Positions 47,200 through 59,670 of a stretch of 60,000 nucleotides of DNA are shown here, piece after piece. The stretch spans positions 208,454-268,453 of the forward strand of contig NW_019774748.1 in the NCBI RefSeq assembly GCF_001039355.2, read 5' to 3'. The notes under the pieces are model-generated. The model was not told where the DNA came from. It was given only the letters and a program-made list of their open reading frames with translations, and ran no database searches. Positions within the stretch are counted from its first letter, which is position 1. Each line of letters starts with the position of its first letter. This DNA is from Lingula anatina (lineage: Eukaryota > Brachiopoda > Lingulata > Lingulida > Lingulidae). The translations under genes were made by a program, and so were the position numbers.

Positions 47200-50100
47200 A
47201 CACTGTATGTCAATCAAAGCATTTCAGATACACCCATCCCTATTCATGCTTATATACATGCTTATATAGAGTTATACACGCTTTTTATGCGTTTCAAAAA
47301 GTGACCTAATTAATACTCATAGCTCAAATTTCTCAACAGAAATAGACTTTTTTCTCTCAAAACACTTGTTCCTCTAGAGTTCCCCCCCCCCCAAAAAAAA
47401 AAGAAAAGAAAAAATATTGTTCCTACCTCACTGTAACCTTACTAACAGGAGGAGATGACAGTTCATGGACATTGAAGGCTCAAATTTGTATCATTTGATA
47501 TACAGACTTGACATTTAATATGGAATGTTTTAGTTTCGAAGGTACATGTATGCCTAGGTAAAAATGCGTTCTTTTTTCAAAAAACTAATATCTAACATAG
47601 GATATGTGAATAGAGAAGTGCGTAGTAATTGGGTAGTGCTCCTTCATGGTTCTGTCAAAAAAGTATCCATATGTCGGCAACTACAGCACAGAAGAATTTG
47701 AAGTTTTGCATTGCGTAAAATGAGGTTAGCAGTGTTTTACAAAATTGTTACTCTGTGCCAGAATGGCGCGAAAAAGATTTTTCCGGACAGATAATTGTGT
47801 CACACGGAACGGTCCGCACAGTTTTATAGAGTTATTCCCAGACTGATGTACCTACACAGAGGCCACGCTCAATGTATTGAAATCTTAAAGCCAGGGTACA
47901 GGATTGTGTTGCTGCAACTTAACAAAAACCAAACAGTCCGTTCAGCATGGGGGGGCAAATTACCATCAGAACGTGTTTTCAAGGTCCTTAGCGAACACCA
48001 AACTGGTTTTAGCAGGTTAGAATGCCAGACGACCTCTGAGGAAGCCACTGTAAACAGCAAAACATCGTCATCTGTTTCTTTAATGAATTGAGGACCATGA
48101 CCGTTTCTGGGTAGAACACTGAAACCGCGTGGTTTTCTTTATTGAGATCAGGTTTCACTTGTACCGCTCAACTAGTTAAAACAGAGTTTGTGTCGCCTCG
48201 AAAGTGACTAGGTTTATTGATAGCATCGGTATCTGGAATTGGTGCCAACACATCAATGGCAGACATCGATGAAATCCTGAACCACATCAGATAAAGGAAC
48301 AATCTGGGAACCACTTGACTATCATTTGATAGGGGGCACCTTAGGATCTATTTTAGGTAGTACGATGGGATTGCCAGTTCACAGAGAGCAGATAACTTAC
48401 AGAACCAAGGGAATGAGACAATATGTAGAAATGTCATTACTCATCGAATCAACGGACTACAACAAAACTGAACCTATCCCAAGGAATGGCTTGCGGCTTG
48501 AGAGCCCTGGTAGCAGTTACATGAGGGTCCTTTGTGGGTCGTGTATCTCTTTTACAGATGCCAATTTGGAAATCTAAATTATTCCTTAACTTAAAATAGG
48601 CAATGTATGTTTGTTTGCTTCACTGGCGAATTCAATTGATGAGATTCTTCAAAGTTATTAAAACACGATTTTAATCCTTATTTTCATTTATCAGTCAGCA
48701 AAATAGAAAAAACTAATGAAAAATGATTTGGAAAAAAAATTCCTTATTAAATGTCAAGTCTTATACACACACCATTAAGTTAGTATTTTCCTACTGCCAG
48801 ACACTTTTTTCATCAAACAACCGGATTTTGGATTATTTAGTAGGACAGTAGTCCCAAAATGGCTACAAGCATCATGACATAATCCACCTGGCCTAGGGCA
48901 ACAGAATCTTGAAAGTGTATTCTTTAATGATGTACTTGTAAAGCAAGGATCAAGTATTAAAATCTGAAATTCAGTCTTTAGGCATACATGTAGAGTAGCC
49001 ATTTTGGATTTCTGATAAATATGTTTGTGGTTAATGTATAAAGCGATTTAAATTTTCTCAGTTGCAAGATAACATTTTATTTAATGCAAACACATAAGAA
49101 TAGATGTACGATTTTCATATCATTGTCATTCAATTTAATATTTTTCACTTAAATGAATCAAAGATCATATGATGCAACTCTCCATAATGGTAATCATTTT
49201 GAAAATTGTGGCAATCAAGAAAATCTATGTTTGTTTGAACTATTGAGCGATAACACTCGTTTCATAATCACATTAAAAAGCACATAGATAAACATTCTAG
49301 CAGGTCTTATACATATATATTGGTGTGTTTTCATCTACACATGCATCGTAACCTCAAATTCTTTTTGGTTGGTGACCATCTTGATGACTGAAGCTAAAAT
49401 AACTACCTTTTGGCAAAATGAAGATTCTTAACATAAAAAAAAAAACAATGCAGTGCACATGCACTTATCAAAATATATGTATTTATAATTTGCTTATAGT
49501 TTAATTAGAGGTTGAACAAAAGCCTTAAAACAATTTTAATTATTCAGTCATGTATATCGTCCCATAACTAATGCATTAAAAACCTTCATTATGTATTCTG
49601 AGATGTTTATAGTAAGAATGACTTGTTGACATATCAAACTAGCAAAACTAGTTCAAATATACAATTAAAAGATAGTGTAACTGGTATAAATTGAAAGTAA
49701 AGATTACAACTAATTCTAATCCATCAAAACATGTAAAATATTCCTGATTTTTGGTTAATAAAAAAGTCAAATTAAGGTACTTGTATCTATATAAAAAAAG
49801 GAAAATGACCGCCATCTTGGATTTGGTTGCCTGAAAAATAAGACTGAAAAATGTTTTTTGAAGTTTTTAAGTCGCAAGTTTAGGCTTGCACTAATCGATA
49901 TTCCTGCAAAATTTGAACATGTATTTAATATAGTATTATAGTATTAATGAAATGCAATTTGAAAGAACCAAAATTCTGTCCGTAATGCAAAACGATGCCC
50001 CATTAATAATGTGCGAATATTATCCAAAAGGGTTGTTATTTTTAAAACTTTCGTTACCAATATAGGCCAAACCTTCGTTACTTCGGTCCCATACTAGGAT

Positions 50101-50241
50101 GGCAGGAATTTGAAAAATGTACAATAATTAATAAAAAGAAATCCCAGATTCATCACTTCCTGTCATCAGGGATTAAGAAAAAGTAGATTCGCGACTATAT
50201 CTTTAATTTCATTTATAACTTTTCTGTTCTCTTCAAATAGA

Positions 50242-50276
<35 letters not shown>

Positions 50277-50396
50277 TTTAACATTTCATCTTGATGAACA
50301 TGTTGACAAAGATATTTAATAAACGTCCTTCATGTATGTTTTTTTAGCTCATTATACCACTTACAGCGTTCAAATACAGTATGTCTGATTAATTGA
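47200..50396. other. Non-coding, repeat-derived stretch
   Basis: I see no supported gene. Small open frames at 47795-48091 and 48326-48577 have no recognisable motif, and the DNA around them is diverged. A C10A10-type run lies at about 47382-47401. The sequence near 49860-49920 (GGCTTGCACTAATCGATAT) recurs at the end of the window. Confidence 0.4.
50244..50275. repeat. (TA)n microsatellite
   Basis: About 15 uninterrupted AT units in non-coding sequence upstream of the duplicated block at 50397. Confidence 0.95.
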
Positions 50397-51206
50397 AAAG
50401 ATGAAAATGGCTTTGAAGGAAAAGTAGCAAAACCCGGAGTTTTTCGCACAAAAACTCCGCATGCATGCTTTTAAAATAACAACAGATAACTCGTTTTCTA
50501 CACTAGAAAAACTCTTAGAAAACAAATCCCCGTAACTAATAAATTAATCAATTAATCAACTACTTCACTAAATAACTAATTAAAACCATCAAGTTCTAAC
50601 CTATCAAATACTGACCGATCCTGAAAATTTCCTCAAAATCTCTCAATATGTTTTTGCATAACGTTGCTTTTAGACTTCATCAATTAATTTAATAATCAAT
50701 TAATGGATCATCGCCCAAATCTAATTGCTTGTTACTTGCCCCCTTCAAACAGCTTCCGAAAAAATTTCCGAAATTTTTTCAGCAAAGTCCATTTATAACA
50801 TTTTGCATAATTTTGCTAACAGGCAGACATACAGTACATAATATTTACTAACTACAAACCATTTATCACTTTATTATCACCAAAATCACATCTTTTCTTA
50901 TTTGGTCTACATCCTGGCACAATTTGGAAATTTCATCGATATCCGTTCACAACTATTGCCGTTACGATACTATTTGACAAACGGACGAACAGATAAACGG
51001 CGGTAAAAAATTCATTGCTCCATTTACTCATTTAAAGCTATCAATCCAATCGCTTGTCTCATCATTTCACATTTTTGTTGTATCAAATCTATGAATATTT
51101 TCAAACTTAACCTTCTTTCAAAGAGAACATGGCCCTTACACAATAAAATTTGCAGTTAGTTTGGTGTCTGTTAAAAAATGACACACATTAAAAAACAAAA
51201 AGAGCA

Positions 51207-52423
51207 TTACATCAAAACGGGATACTTAACATTTGAAAGCGCCTCCACTAAAGTTTTGAAAAAAATCTCAAGGGCCTTTTCATCAACAAAAGTCACGTTT
51301 TTGTCGCCTTGTTGTTTTCCTTCCACTAAAGGTCTGGCGCTTTCTAAAACCATGCGGGTGGATCTGCAAACATTCTCATAAATCGGCCTGTACAGTACAA
51401 TGTTTATGGGTTCCGCTAATTCGAGGATTTTTATTGTACTTTTTACAGCTGCTTTATTTTCGCCCATCAACCTTATTAGCTCATTCATTTCAGACTGAAT
51501 TGCTCTGTCTTGGTCGATGTACTGCTCAAAGATATGTTCCTTTAACTGTGCATGTTTCTGAGCAAGAAGTTCTTGCAATTCTGAAAATCGGGCATCAATT
51601 CTTATGTCCACTTTCACTGTATTTTCTTGGAGAGAAACACGCTTGTCGCGGAGATCTGCTAGTTTTTTTCAATGTTTTGTGAAGAGTCATCGTATTCCCG
51701 AACGCCTTTTTTCAGTTCGGCGAGACGTTGATCGGTTTCACTAGAAATGTCTACAATTTCAGCTTTGTGATCCCTGTGCTTAACTATTATGCAGTCTCTA
51801 CATACCGGAATCTTGCACTTCGGGCAATACTTGTTAAGTTTTCTGCCTGGATGACTGGAACAATTTGCTTGGTCAAATATGTGTCGTGGGTTATCTACAA
51901 CTTCTTTTAGTGTCAACAGTTCATGAGGTATAAAACATTTTAAACTCTTGTGGCTGTCTGTGCACGTTTCACACAGGAAAGAATTGCAGAATTTACAATA
52001 CATTTTGGCAACACCTCTGCTTGGACAACTTTGACAACCTATCGATGACAAGCGGCCCTGCTTAATAGCTTCAAATATTGAAAGTTTTTCATACAGCTCT
52101 GGGTCCGAATATATTGGATTGAGAATATTTCCCGTTATTTGCATTTGTAAGCCAATGATACTAGTTGAATATGCTACCCCTCCCTGTAGAAATGTACCTT
52201 GTGATCCCAGCGGTAAAGGAAAGTCCATTTTGTCCACAGGTTCTGAAAGACTTTGTGCACCCTTTGCTTGCCTTAAACTCGCATCTACTTGGGGAGTTGG
52301 TATCATGAACGAATGTGGATATTTCATACTCGAGCTGCCTGCGCCATTTTTTTGTTGCCAATGGACATACAGAGGTTTCATGAACAAATCTGAAAAAACG
52401 CTTTGGGTTGATTGTGCTGCCAT
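51207..52423 (-). pseudogene. RING-less TRIM-like protein with two B-boxes, single-base frameshift
   Basis: It reads as a single exon. From the ATG at 52423 (MAAQSTQS), residues 1-254 are open. B-box 1 is C130-x2-C133...C143-x2-C146...C151-x2-C154-x3-H158...H167. B-box 2 is C188-x2-H191...C200-x2-C203...C208-x2-C211...H216-x2-H219. The frame then stops just after an A7 run (51662-51668). One extra A would continue the same frame as a coiled-coil region to the stop at 51207, about 405 residues in all. Since codons on both sides look intact, the break may be a homopolymer assembly error or a recent mutation. An in-frame ATG 24 codons upstream (near 52495) is possible but follows a (TA)n tract. 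There is no RING and no C-terminal SPRY or NHL domain. Family members act as ubiquitin-related or scaffold proteins, often in immunity; the role here is unknown. Confidence 0.75.
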
Positions 52424-52627
52424 GACAAAAGGCCTACTCTTGTTCAAATCTTGTCGCCAAGAAATGGCGGCAGCACATACATCGTCCATATATATATATA
52501 TATAGGTATTGATTTTTAGTGATAAGATCCACAAGGAATGCATGCCCATATGAGGAAAATAAATGCAACGTGCTGGTACCTGATTCGACATCGCTTTATC
52601 AATCATGTGACTGAAAAAAGGCACATG

Positions 52628-53204
52628 TACACCCAAACCGAATATTAGAGGTGCAATAGAGGTGCAATTGAGGTATAGAGCAATTAATTGTCTTTGAGCA
52701 ACTTAAGTTTGCTTGTCACTGAATATTAAAAAACAGGCAAAATACACCCTACCGACAGTAAAATAAGCATTTAATAAATTATTTTTCCCCTCGTGCTCCA
52801 AATATTATACATGTGTCAGAAATGTCACACTATTATGGAATCACAATATATTTTTCGGTCAGCTAAAGATGATATTGTTTTCTCTTGCACCAAGTACTTG
52901 AACAAAATGAAACATTTTGACAATTTTTCTAGGGAAGTTACGTTACCTAGTATTAGCCATGACGCAAAGCCCCTTGAGTTACAGTTTAAATATTTATAAA
53001 AACATCCTTACGTCATGTCTAATTTACCATGACTGAACCACTACAAAATCTATCGGAACGCGGTATAAAAATTAAAATTAAATGACCCGGAACATACGGT
53101 TACCGTGCGTTTTTTTGGAACATACGTTACCATTTAGGGCTAATGTAAAAGACATGGTAAAAATTGAAATTTGAATTTAAATTGAGACAGTCGTGGACTT
53201 TTGT

Positions 53205-53245
<41 letters not shown>

Positions 53246-53336
53246 TAAAAAAAATTGAATGCAACTTTGAATTCATTCAATTTCATTTTTGGACACTTCA
53301 GCATGTAAAATGCACCTCTATATTGGGTTTTGTGTA
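52628..53336. repeat. Duplicated flank shared with 37257-37975
   Basis: This block lies immediately upstream of the TRIM-like gene that ends at 52423 and so may contain its promoter. A (CA)n tract at about 53209-53241 interrupts the homology with the 37-kb copy. Confidence 0.7.
53209..53241. repeat. (CA)n microsatellite
   Basis: About 16 CA units. They are absent from the paralogous position near 37875, which reads CAATACATATAAATC. Confidence 0.95.
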
Positions 53337-53929
53337 TATCTTGTTACTTTGCTTCGCATCAGGTAGCCTTATATATTTTTAAAAAGAAAAATAATTGCGT
53401 GGAATGCACAAGACCCTTCTTTAACATTTTCAATTTTCTCTTTAATCGTTTTTAAAAGATTGAAAATGCATTTATAAACGATTTAAATTTGATTAAAGAA
53501 TCAAAAATTTCCTGGCGGTCTACCTCATGATCAGCTATTTCAGTTTTTTAAGAAGAGTGAGGGTTACCTGATTACGAAACTAAATAAAATGTTTTTAATC
53601 TTTAGATATTCAACCGCTTGTTGACGAAAATTCATATCTTGATCTAATGGTGCTTTTTGTTGTACAAACGATGCAATCGTGATAGAAATGGTCACAGTAG
53701 GAGTTATGAAACTGCAACACCATAAAAAGGCAAAAACAATACTTTATAAATTAAAACGAAATGTTTTGCAACTGGCCACCACGTCTATGAGAAAAAATAG
53801 GTTTAATTTATATAGTAGTTTAGAACCGCCTAATTAATCATTAATAGCCGCAGAAGTCTGTTTCAAATGTTTATTTAAAAAATAATAATGATAAAAATAA
53901 ATAAATAAACAAATAAGGACGTAAAAAAC

Positions 53930-54532
53930 GCTTAGCCAACTTGCCATTCCAGTATCAAGTTCTTTACCTCAAGGATGTCCTAGGATAAATATATGCATAA
54001 ATTAAACGCGTTTTAAATAGTATTCTGTCAGTTTATTGATACCATAATTTTTAGTGAGAAAATTATAAGGAAATACGTATATCTTAAGCAAATGATGATT
54101 AATTCACTGTGCATGCAAAATTAAAAAAAAAAACAGTAAAAATGCCCTACTATGAAATGGTCTGGTTTGGAAAAATGCTCCAAACAATTAATATGCGAAA
54201 TGATAATATTTAAAATAGCATACACTTTTTTCTCAACATTAAAAACAATAAACGGTATATATTGCATGACACGAATCAATTATACTTGCACTTATATTTT
54301 AAAAATCGTAATTAACCAAATTAATGAATCATTGTAACGTTATTTAGGTTTATAATATAATAATTAATATAATATGTATAACTGCTAGCATCAGTTTCAT
54401 TGACGAAAATAGTTTTTGTAGAGATATACTTCAATAGTTGCCGACTTGTATGAAATAATTCATATATAATCGAAATATCTTTTTGTAATGTTAGCTTTTT
54501 TCAAGAGGTCACATATTGTTTAGTCGATGAGT
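53930..54532. repeat. 3' flank of the intact TRIM-like gene, duplicated at 42236-42832
   Basis: Both copies contain GCTTAGCCAACTTGCCAT or a close match, AGTATCAAGTTCT and, at the gene end, GAGGTCACATATTGTTTAGTC. The match runs continuously into the coding region, so gene and flank were copied together. Confidence 0.75.
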
Positions 54533-55486
54533 TTACTTTACAACTGAATTATTGAGAACTTCATCTGCATCCTGAATACATTCCTCTAAATTGGCATTGA
54601 TTCGCTTATATTCTATTAGAACTAAATAAGGACTTTCCACCTTGATCCAGTCCAAAATATTTAGAGCTGATTTGATCACAGCCTCTAATTTATGGCATGA
54701 TTTGTCCAGTTCCACAGTCCACGACTGAAGTTTAGTTTTGAGACCTAGGTTGTCGTTGCACTGAGATCCTTGTGACATGAGAATTTGTTGGCGTTCCCGT
54801 GATTCGCGAACTTTTCCCATTGCCCGATCTACTAGTCTTCCAATGTTTTCGTCACATTTTAAACGAGAAAAAACAACATTTAAATGTTCATTTATGTCGT
54901 GCCCATCTGGATGATTTTCTGCCCCCTCGGCACATAATATCTCGGAGCAGCTCATGCAGTAAAAGTTCAACACCTCTTTGCTGTGCGAACAACAATGAGT
55001 TTCGCGCGAAACTTGGATCGGTGGGGTACTCAAGGTAACCTGCGACCGGTTAAGATTGTGAAACAAAAAGCGCAGTTGCAACTCACTGTAAAAAGTATGG
55101 CGCCGTAATGGTTTCATATTCATGTGTGCATGCAGCCCGTGGTCACACATGAACCCGCATTCTGGAGAGCTGCACCATGCAACCACGCTCACTTTGCACA
55201 AAGTTTGGCTTATGCAACATTCACAATTCAAAACTTCTGAATGACAAATATATTGCTGAATGGTGGCTAATGCATGCTCCGGACGAGCTAGGAAAAAGTT
55301 TCCAAATTGCAGCTTTCTACTCTCAGATAAACACGAAGGACACGAAAAGCGGTTATTCGCAGGATCCCGAGGAACGCAGTTGTTGCAGAGTGCACAGCTG
55401 CAGGTCAGGCGACGTGGGCATTTGAAGTATTTACTGCACTTGCAGCATGTGACACGATCATTGAACGCCGTGAACTTTAAATCCAT
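54533..55486 (-). CDS. TRIM-like RING/B-box/coiled-coil protein, intact, single exon
   Basis: 317 residues from ATG 55486 to the stop at 54533, with no intron. A RING-type zinc finger lies at about residues 14-52: C14-x2-C17, C29, C31, C34-x2-C37, C49-x2-C52. A B-box 1-like segment follows (C88-x2-C91, C97, C105, C110, C114, nearby His). B-box 2 is at 165-196 (C166-x1-H168, C177-x2-C180, C185, H192, H196). A predicted coiled coil starts near 200 (VDRAMGKVRESRERQQ...). There is no SPRY or NHL domain, so it is shorter than most TRIM proteins. TRIM RINGs are usually E3 ubiquitin ligases, but the RING spacing here is short and activity cannot be assumed. The pseudogene at 42833-43361 is a close relative. 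The single-exon form fits spread by retroposition or tandem copying. Confidence 0.85.
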   Translation of the reverse strand: MDLKFTAFNDRVTCCKCSKYFKCPRRLTCSCALCNNCVPRDPANNRFSCPSCLSESRKLQFGNFFLARPEHALATIQQYICHSEVLNCECCISQTLCKVSVVAWCSSPECGFMCDHGLHAHMNMKPLRRHTFYSELQLRFLFHNLNRSQVTLSTPPIQVSRETHCCSHSKEVLNFYCMSCSEILCAEGAENHPDGHDINEHLNVVFSRLKCDENIGRLVDRAMGKVRESRERQQILMSQGSQCNDNLGLKTKLQSWTVELDKSCHKLEAVIKSALNILDWIKVESPYLVLIEYKRINANLEECIQDADEVLNNSVVK

Positions 55487-55948
55487 TTTTTTTCTGTAAG
55501 GTAAAAAGAAAAAGACAATATTTATGAAATATTGAAATGCGAAGACAACATTTGTTCGAACGTTGAAAATTCAATTTCTAATAGAAATCGCATGAATAAA
55601 TCTACTTACTTGTACGTATGTATACGTTTTTCTCTTAACACTGTTGTACATACAGGCACTGGTGTGATAAATTTATCTGACGTGAAGATATGATTAGGGC
55701 ACATGCTAAGGATCACGATCGCCTCCATATCTGTTTATGTATAAATGAGGCGGATCTGTTTTATCTTTGATTATTACGTTTGGAGTAATCATAATGAAGC
55801 CAGTTACAATATAAGGAGAAATTTCAATTAAGTTATATGTCGCGAGAGAGTGGCAAAATGATTTGTTTATATTAGTTTTTCAAAGTTCTTTCTTAGGAGA
55901 AGCAGGACGGCCAAAGCCGTCTCCATTCATTGCAGTGGAAAAGGCTAA

Positions 55949-56403
55949 ATGCCTATTCATATTTCCCTTCGTGGTATACATTCAAGAAGTGCCTATGCAT
56001 TTTTAATATCATCTAACAGATGGTTTCTGCTGTCTCTAAATTATATATATCTGTCTCATGAATTCTATATATGTCTGTTTTGTTTTAAATACATATCTTC
56101 ACAGAATGATAAATACGCCCTTTGTATAGTCCTGCAAATGCACCCATTAAACAACTATTGACTGTTCTCTTTCTGCGTAATCAATTAGACCTTGCTCTAT
56201 GATCGATATCATCAATTTTATCAGCATCCACCCCTTATTTTTGTTCCTACCGTATCATCTGCGAGTCAAGTGCTGTTAGATATGGAGACATACAATGGGC
56301 CAGACACAAAAGTCCATGCATAATTTTACATCACATGGATGTACACTTTTTTCAAAGCATAAATTCTTGAATGTATGCCACGGAGGGAAATATGAATAGG
56401 CAT
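55949..56403. mobile_element. 455-bp element with about 40-bp inverted ends
   Basis: ATGCCTATTCATATTTCCCT at 55949 onward is the complement of AGGGAAATATGAATAGGCAT ending at 56403, and the match continues inward for about 40 bp with a few mismatches. The interior (56095-56360) is what matches 38150-38455. No target duplication is obvious. It lies about 460 bp upstream of the intact TRIM-like gene. Confidence 0.7.
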
Positions 56404-57603
56404 ACAACATTGGTCAAAAAGGTTGTCCCATCTCCAATATCATGTGCTTTTATTTATAAATGATCACATCATAGGTGAAAATCGTTATAAATGGTGATTT
56501 TCATTCCAGATACCATAACTTACATGATTAGTGGTACAGAAAAATAAAAACTAGCGGTGAAGATATCCATATTAAATACCATTTATTCACATTTATCAAA
56601 TGTACCCTTTCAAATCCGACGTTTCACTGTGATTTTCACAGAGGTAAAGAAATGTCCATTGAATTGAAAAGACACTACCACTATCAAAGCAGGTAACCTC
56701 AATTTTCTGTCGGCGTTTTTGTGATTTTATCAACTGGGTGTTATCCCTTAAACAGGGGCGGATTCAGAGATATTTTCTGACAGTCTTCCAAATTATCTTT
56801 GTTGATCCATTCTTCATTTTTGACCGTCTTCCGACAGAAAATTTAGTTACCCGTTAATGTAAAGGCTTTTCATAGTTCTGGTAGACAACGATCTGACACT
56901 AACAACGGCGTAAGACCAGTTATCAATGTAGTCATCTTTACCTGTCAGCTGGTAAGCTGGGTTAACTTGATTAACCATTTTTATTAAATGTTTTATTTCA
57001 AATTTTGCACCTTTGTTGACGGCTTTACGCCATCATTATACAGGTGTATAAAATTTTAATGAAACTGTCTTAAAGAAAACGTTGCAAGTGCAGTTTTTAG
57101 TCATCGCACGAATTTTCTGTTCTTTGAATATGAAGACCATTTTAAATTTTGAACAAGAAAAAGATGTCATTCACACTTGTGAGTATTTTCCTTTGGGTAA
57201 GAATTATTGATTTCTATTTCAGTATCGCGGCTTTGGGATACAGGCAGACGACTTGCTACATGTATGTAACTGCAGCAAAGATGTGGAGGCCAGAGATGCC
57301 TCAGCACAGACGCTGTACACGAAATACGAACTTTAAGCAAAGACTGAGACCACAGCCCTTAAAATGAAGTAGTTCGTGCGGGACTGTTGTCCCAACTGAA
57401 TCTGTCGAAGATTTGAAAGACGCTCCTCTGCTGACAAATGATGACATGAAGAATGAAAAAAATAACATTGTCATCAAATTCCAATATTGTTGCTAGTTTG
57501 ATCCATGTATCTGTCATTCAATTAATATGGTTTGGAAAGTTACTTCCTAATTTAATTTTGTTGTTATTACGTTTTTGCAACAAAGATTATCATTATAATG
57601 AGT

Positions 57604-59670
57604 CGGCTGTTTCACAATCAGGGGTAAAAATAGGGGTCACATTAAGAGAAAAATGAACTCTGATTCATTTGTTTAATTTTGTAACAGATAAAAAGAATAA
57701 CATCTTAACTATGACAGCCAACTTTTTTAGAACACAATATTAATTATTTTTTGTGTTACGTTCAAATTAACAGAACGCCTCTTAGGCTATGATTTGGGGG
57801 TATGGACACTAAACATTCAAGTATTTGATGCTTTTGTAACTGAAATATCATATTGTTTACCAGTTATTTTTGCCAACATTCTAAAAATACCAAAATAAAT
57901 ATATAACAACAGTACTTTAACCAAAAGGATACAAATACATGTATTAATCAAAATATTTTTGGAGAAACACCACAGCACGTTTTTCAGTGGATGCTGGCGC
58001 TTGGTTGTGTGTCATTCAGTTTTACTTTCATTCACCAGACTTTAATTTAAACTTTTTCTTTCTGTTGCTTGGTCTTTTTCATTGATTGATTGATTGATTG
58101 ATTGATTTTTGTTTCAGTCTTGATTCTTGTTTTTCGAGTCTTTTCTTCTTTTTCATCTTTCGTTAATTTGCACCTCTTGCTCTGCTGTTTTCAGGATTGT
58201 TAGGTTTGTTTATCCTTGACTCTCTGTCAGTATGCCCTAATTTCTTCTCTCATCTTTAGTTTTTTCTTGCTGGGGCCGCCTTGGATGATTCTTCATTTTT
58301 TTGCTTCTCTGCTATGTTACGTGCATTCAACATCTTCCTTACGTACTTCAGCATGACTATTAGCTCTTTGGCGTTTTTTTTTTTCAAATTATTTTTGCTG
58401 ACAGTAAAAATTTCAGGTTTCCCTTTTCTTTTCCTATTTGGCTTTTGTTCATTGTCATCCATGTTTGATACTTCATCCACTGAGAGTATTATAAATATAC
58501 CTCTGTTAATTATGCATGTATTGTAGTGTCCGAACCCCCTCAAAATATATCACATACATTAATCCATAGAATATTAATCCATATACAATTTATTATTTTG
58601 CAATTAACTATATTTGGCAATATATTGGAAGCAATATTGTTCATTTTGAATGCAAAGAGTAGCATCTTTACTGATATTATTTTGTTGCAAAATGTCTTGC
58701 CTGACTCTTATTAATTAGTATAACTTTATTGAATATACATTTATATACAATGTTTTTCTAAACATCATAGGTCATGAATGCATTTTATACAATCTAGAAC
58801 AATATTTTGTACCATAAGTTTTTGAAGTTTTGTCATCATTGATAAGTAGCCAGTTATCCAATGGTTAATGTATAACTTGGGGGTACGGACACTACAGTAT
58901 GGGTACGGACACTACATTTGGCACCAAATTCTTGCATATCTTTTCATAATAAGGGGTTATGTGCTATTTTCTTCCTGAAAAATAAATATCAGTGTGGACA
59001 TACATAAAATAATAAAATCAGACAGAATATGCTGTGATTCCTAAATAAAACAGATAGGGGGCGTACGGACACTACAAAAATTAGGAGACACCAAGGGGCT
59101 CATGATTATAAATACCATAGCATTATTAATAATGGTTACATATGCATAACTCCTATATTATGTTTAAGTCATAACATGGTAAATTCATCTTATTATCACG
59201 TAGGTGATTTCAAATTAATATTTGGCCTTATCAAATGTGTTTTTCATTGCATTAACAAAAATAAGTAAAATGTGTACAAAAGCCTGTTTCAGCAAAATGG
59301 TTAAATAAATTTTTTCTCAGAACATTTCTTTGGAAGAACCTGCTAGAAGAGAAGACATATGTTGTGGGATTTATATATCAATATCATATTCACCATAAAT
59401 CATTGACATAAAGAGCTAGTGCATCATATTTATGACCTTAATTGCAAATGACCCATCGTAACAGCTAAAAATAGGTACTTTTTTGAACACATAATTGGCT
59501 ATATTTTTGTAAATTGTGGTCCGATTATTATAATTCTTTTTTTATTTTACTCCTATGAACAGTGTCTTTGATATCAATCTATCAGCAATCTCTAATCATA
59601 AATTGCTAATTTGTCAGACACTTGTAACATTAACCACATTTAATTGTTCACCCTGATTGTGAAACAGCCG
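57604..59670. mobile_element. 2.07-kb DNA transposon-like element with 20-bp perfect TIRs
   Basis: CGGCTGTTTCACAATCAGGG at 57604-57623 is the exact complement of CCCTGATTGTGAAACAGCCG at 59651-59670. The trinucleotide AGT flanks both ends (57601-57603 and 59671-59673), consistent with a 3-bp target duplication. A motif close to GGGTACGGACACTAC occurs five times inside, once inverted. One basic lysine-rich frame (58256-58543, - strand, NRKRKGKPEIFTVSKNNLKK) resembles no transposase I know, so the element is probably non-autonomous or decayed. Confidence 0.75.
58080..58107. repeat. (ATTG)n microsatellite
   Basis: Six to seven uninterrupted ATTG/TGAT units inside the 2.07-kb TIR element. Confidence 0.9.

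Larger units (their letters stand above)
43690..47200. repeat. Large imperfect inverted repeat (about 3.5 kb)
   Basis: The left arm, about 43770-43970 continuing at 44900-44974, is the complement of the right arm at about 46831-47100. Matching pieces include AAACGCCCTAAC (left) and GTTAGGGCGTTTTT (right), TGCCATTGTTACATTTTAAATGG and its counterpart, and the arm at 44934-44974 against 46831-46871, which differs at about two positions. The 921-bp MITE at 43978 interrupts the left arm and the 546-bp MITE at 46262 sits just inside the right arm. It looks like an old foldback transposon later invaded twice. Confidence 0.75.

Noticed and set aside
47795-48577. Two short frames with a possible retroelement flavour
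   Set aside because: No reverse transcriptase, integrase or other motif is visible; they are too short and isolated to support.
58256-58543. Basic 68-95-residue - strand protein
   Set aside because: It lies in the 2.07-kb TIR element and is low-complexity Lys/Asn-rich; reported only as part of that element.
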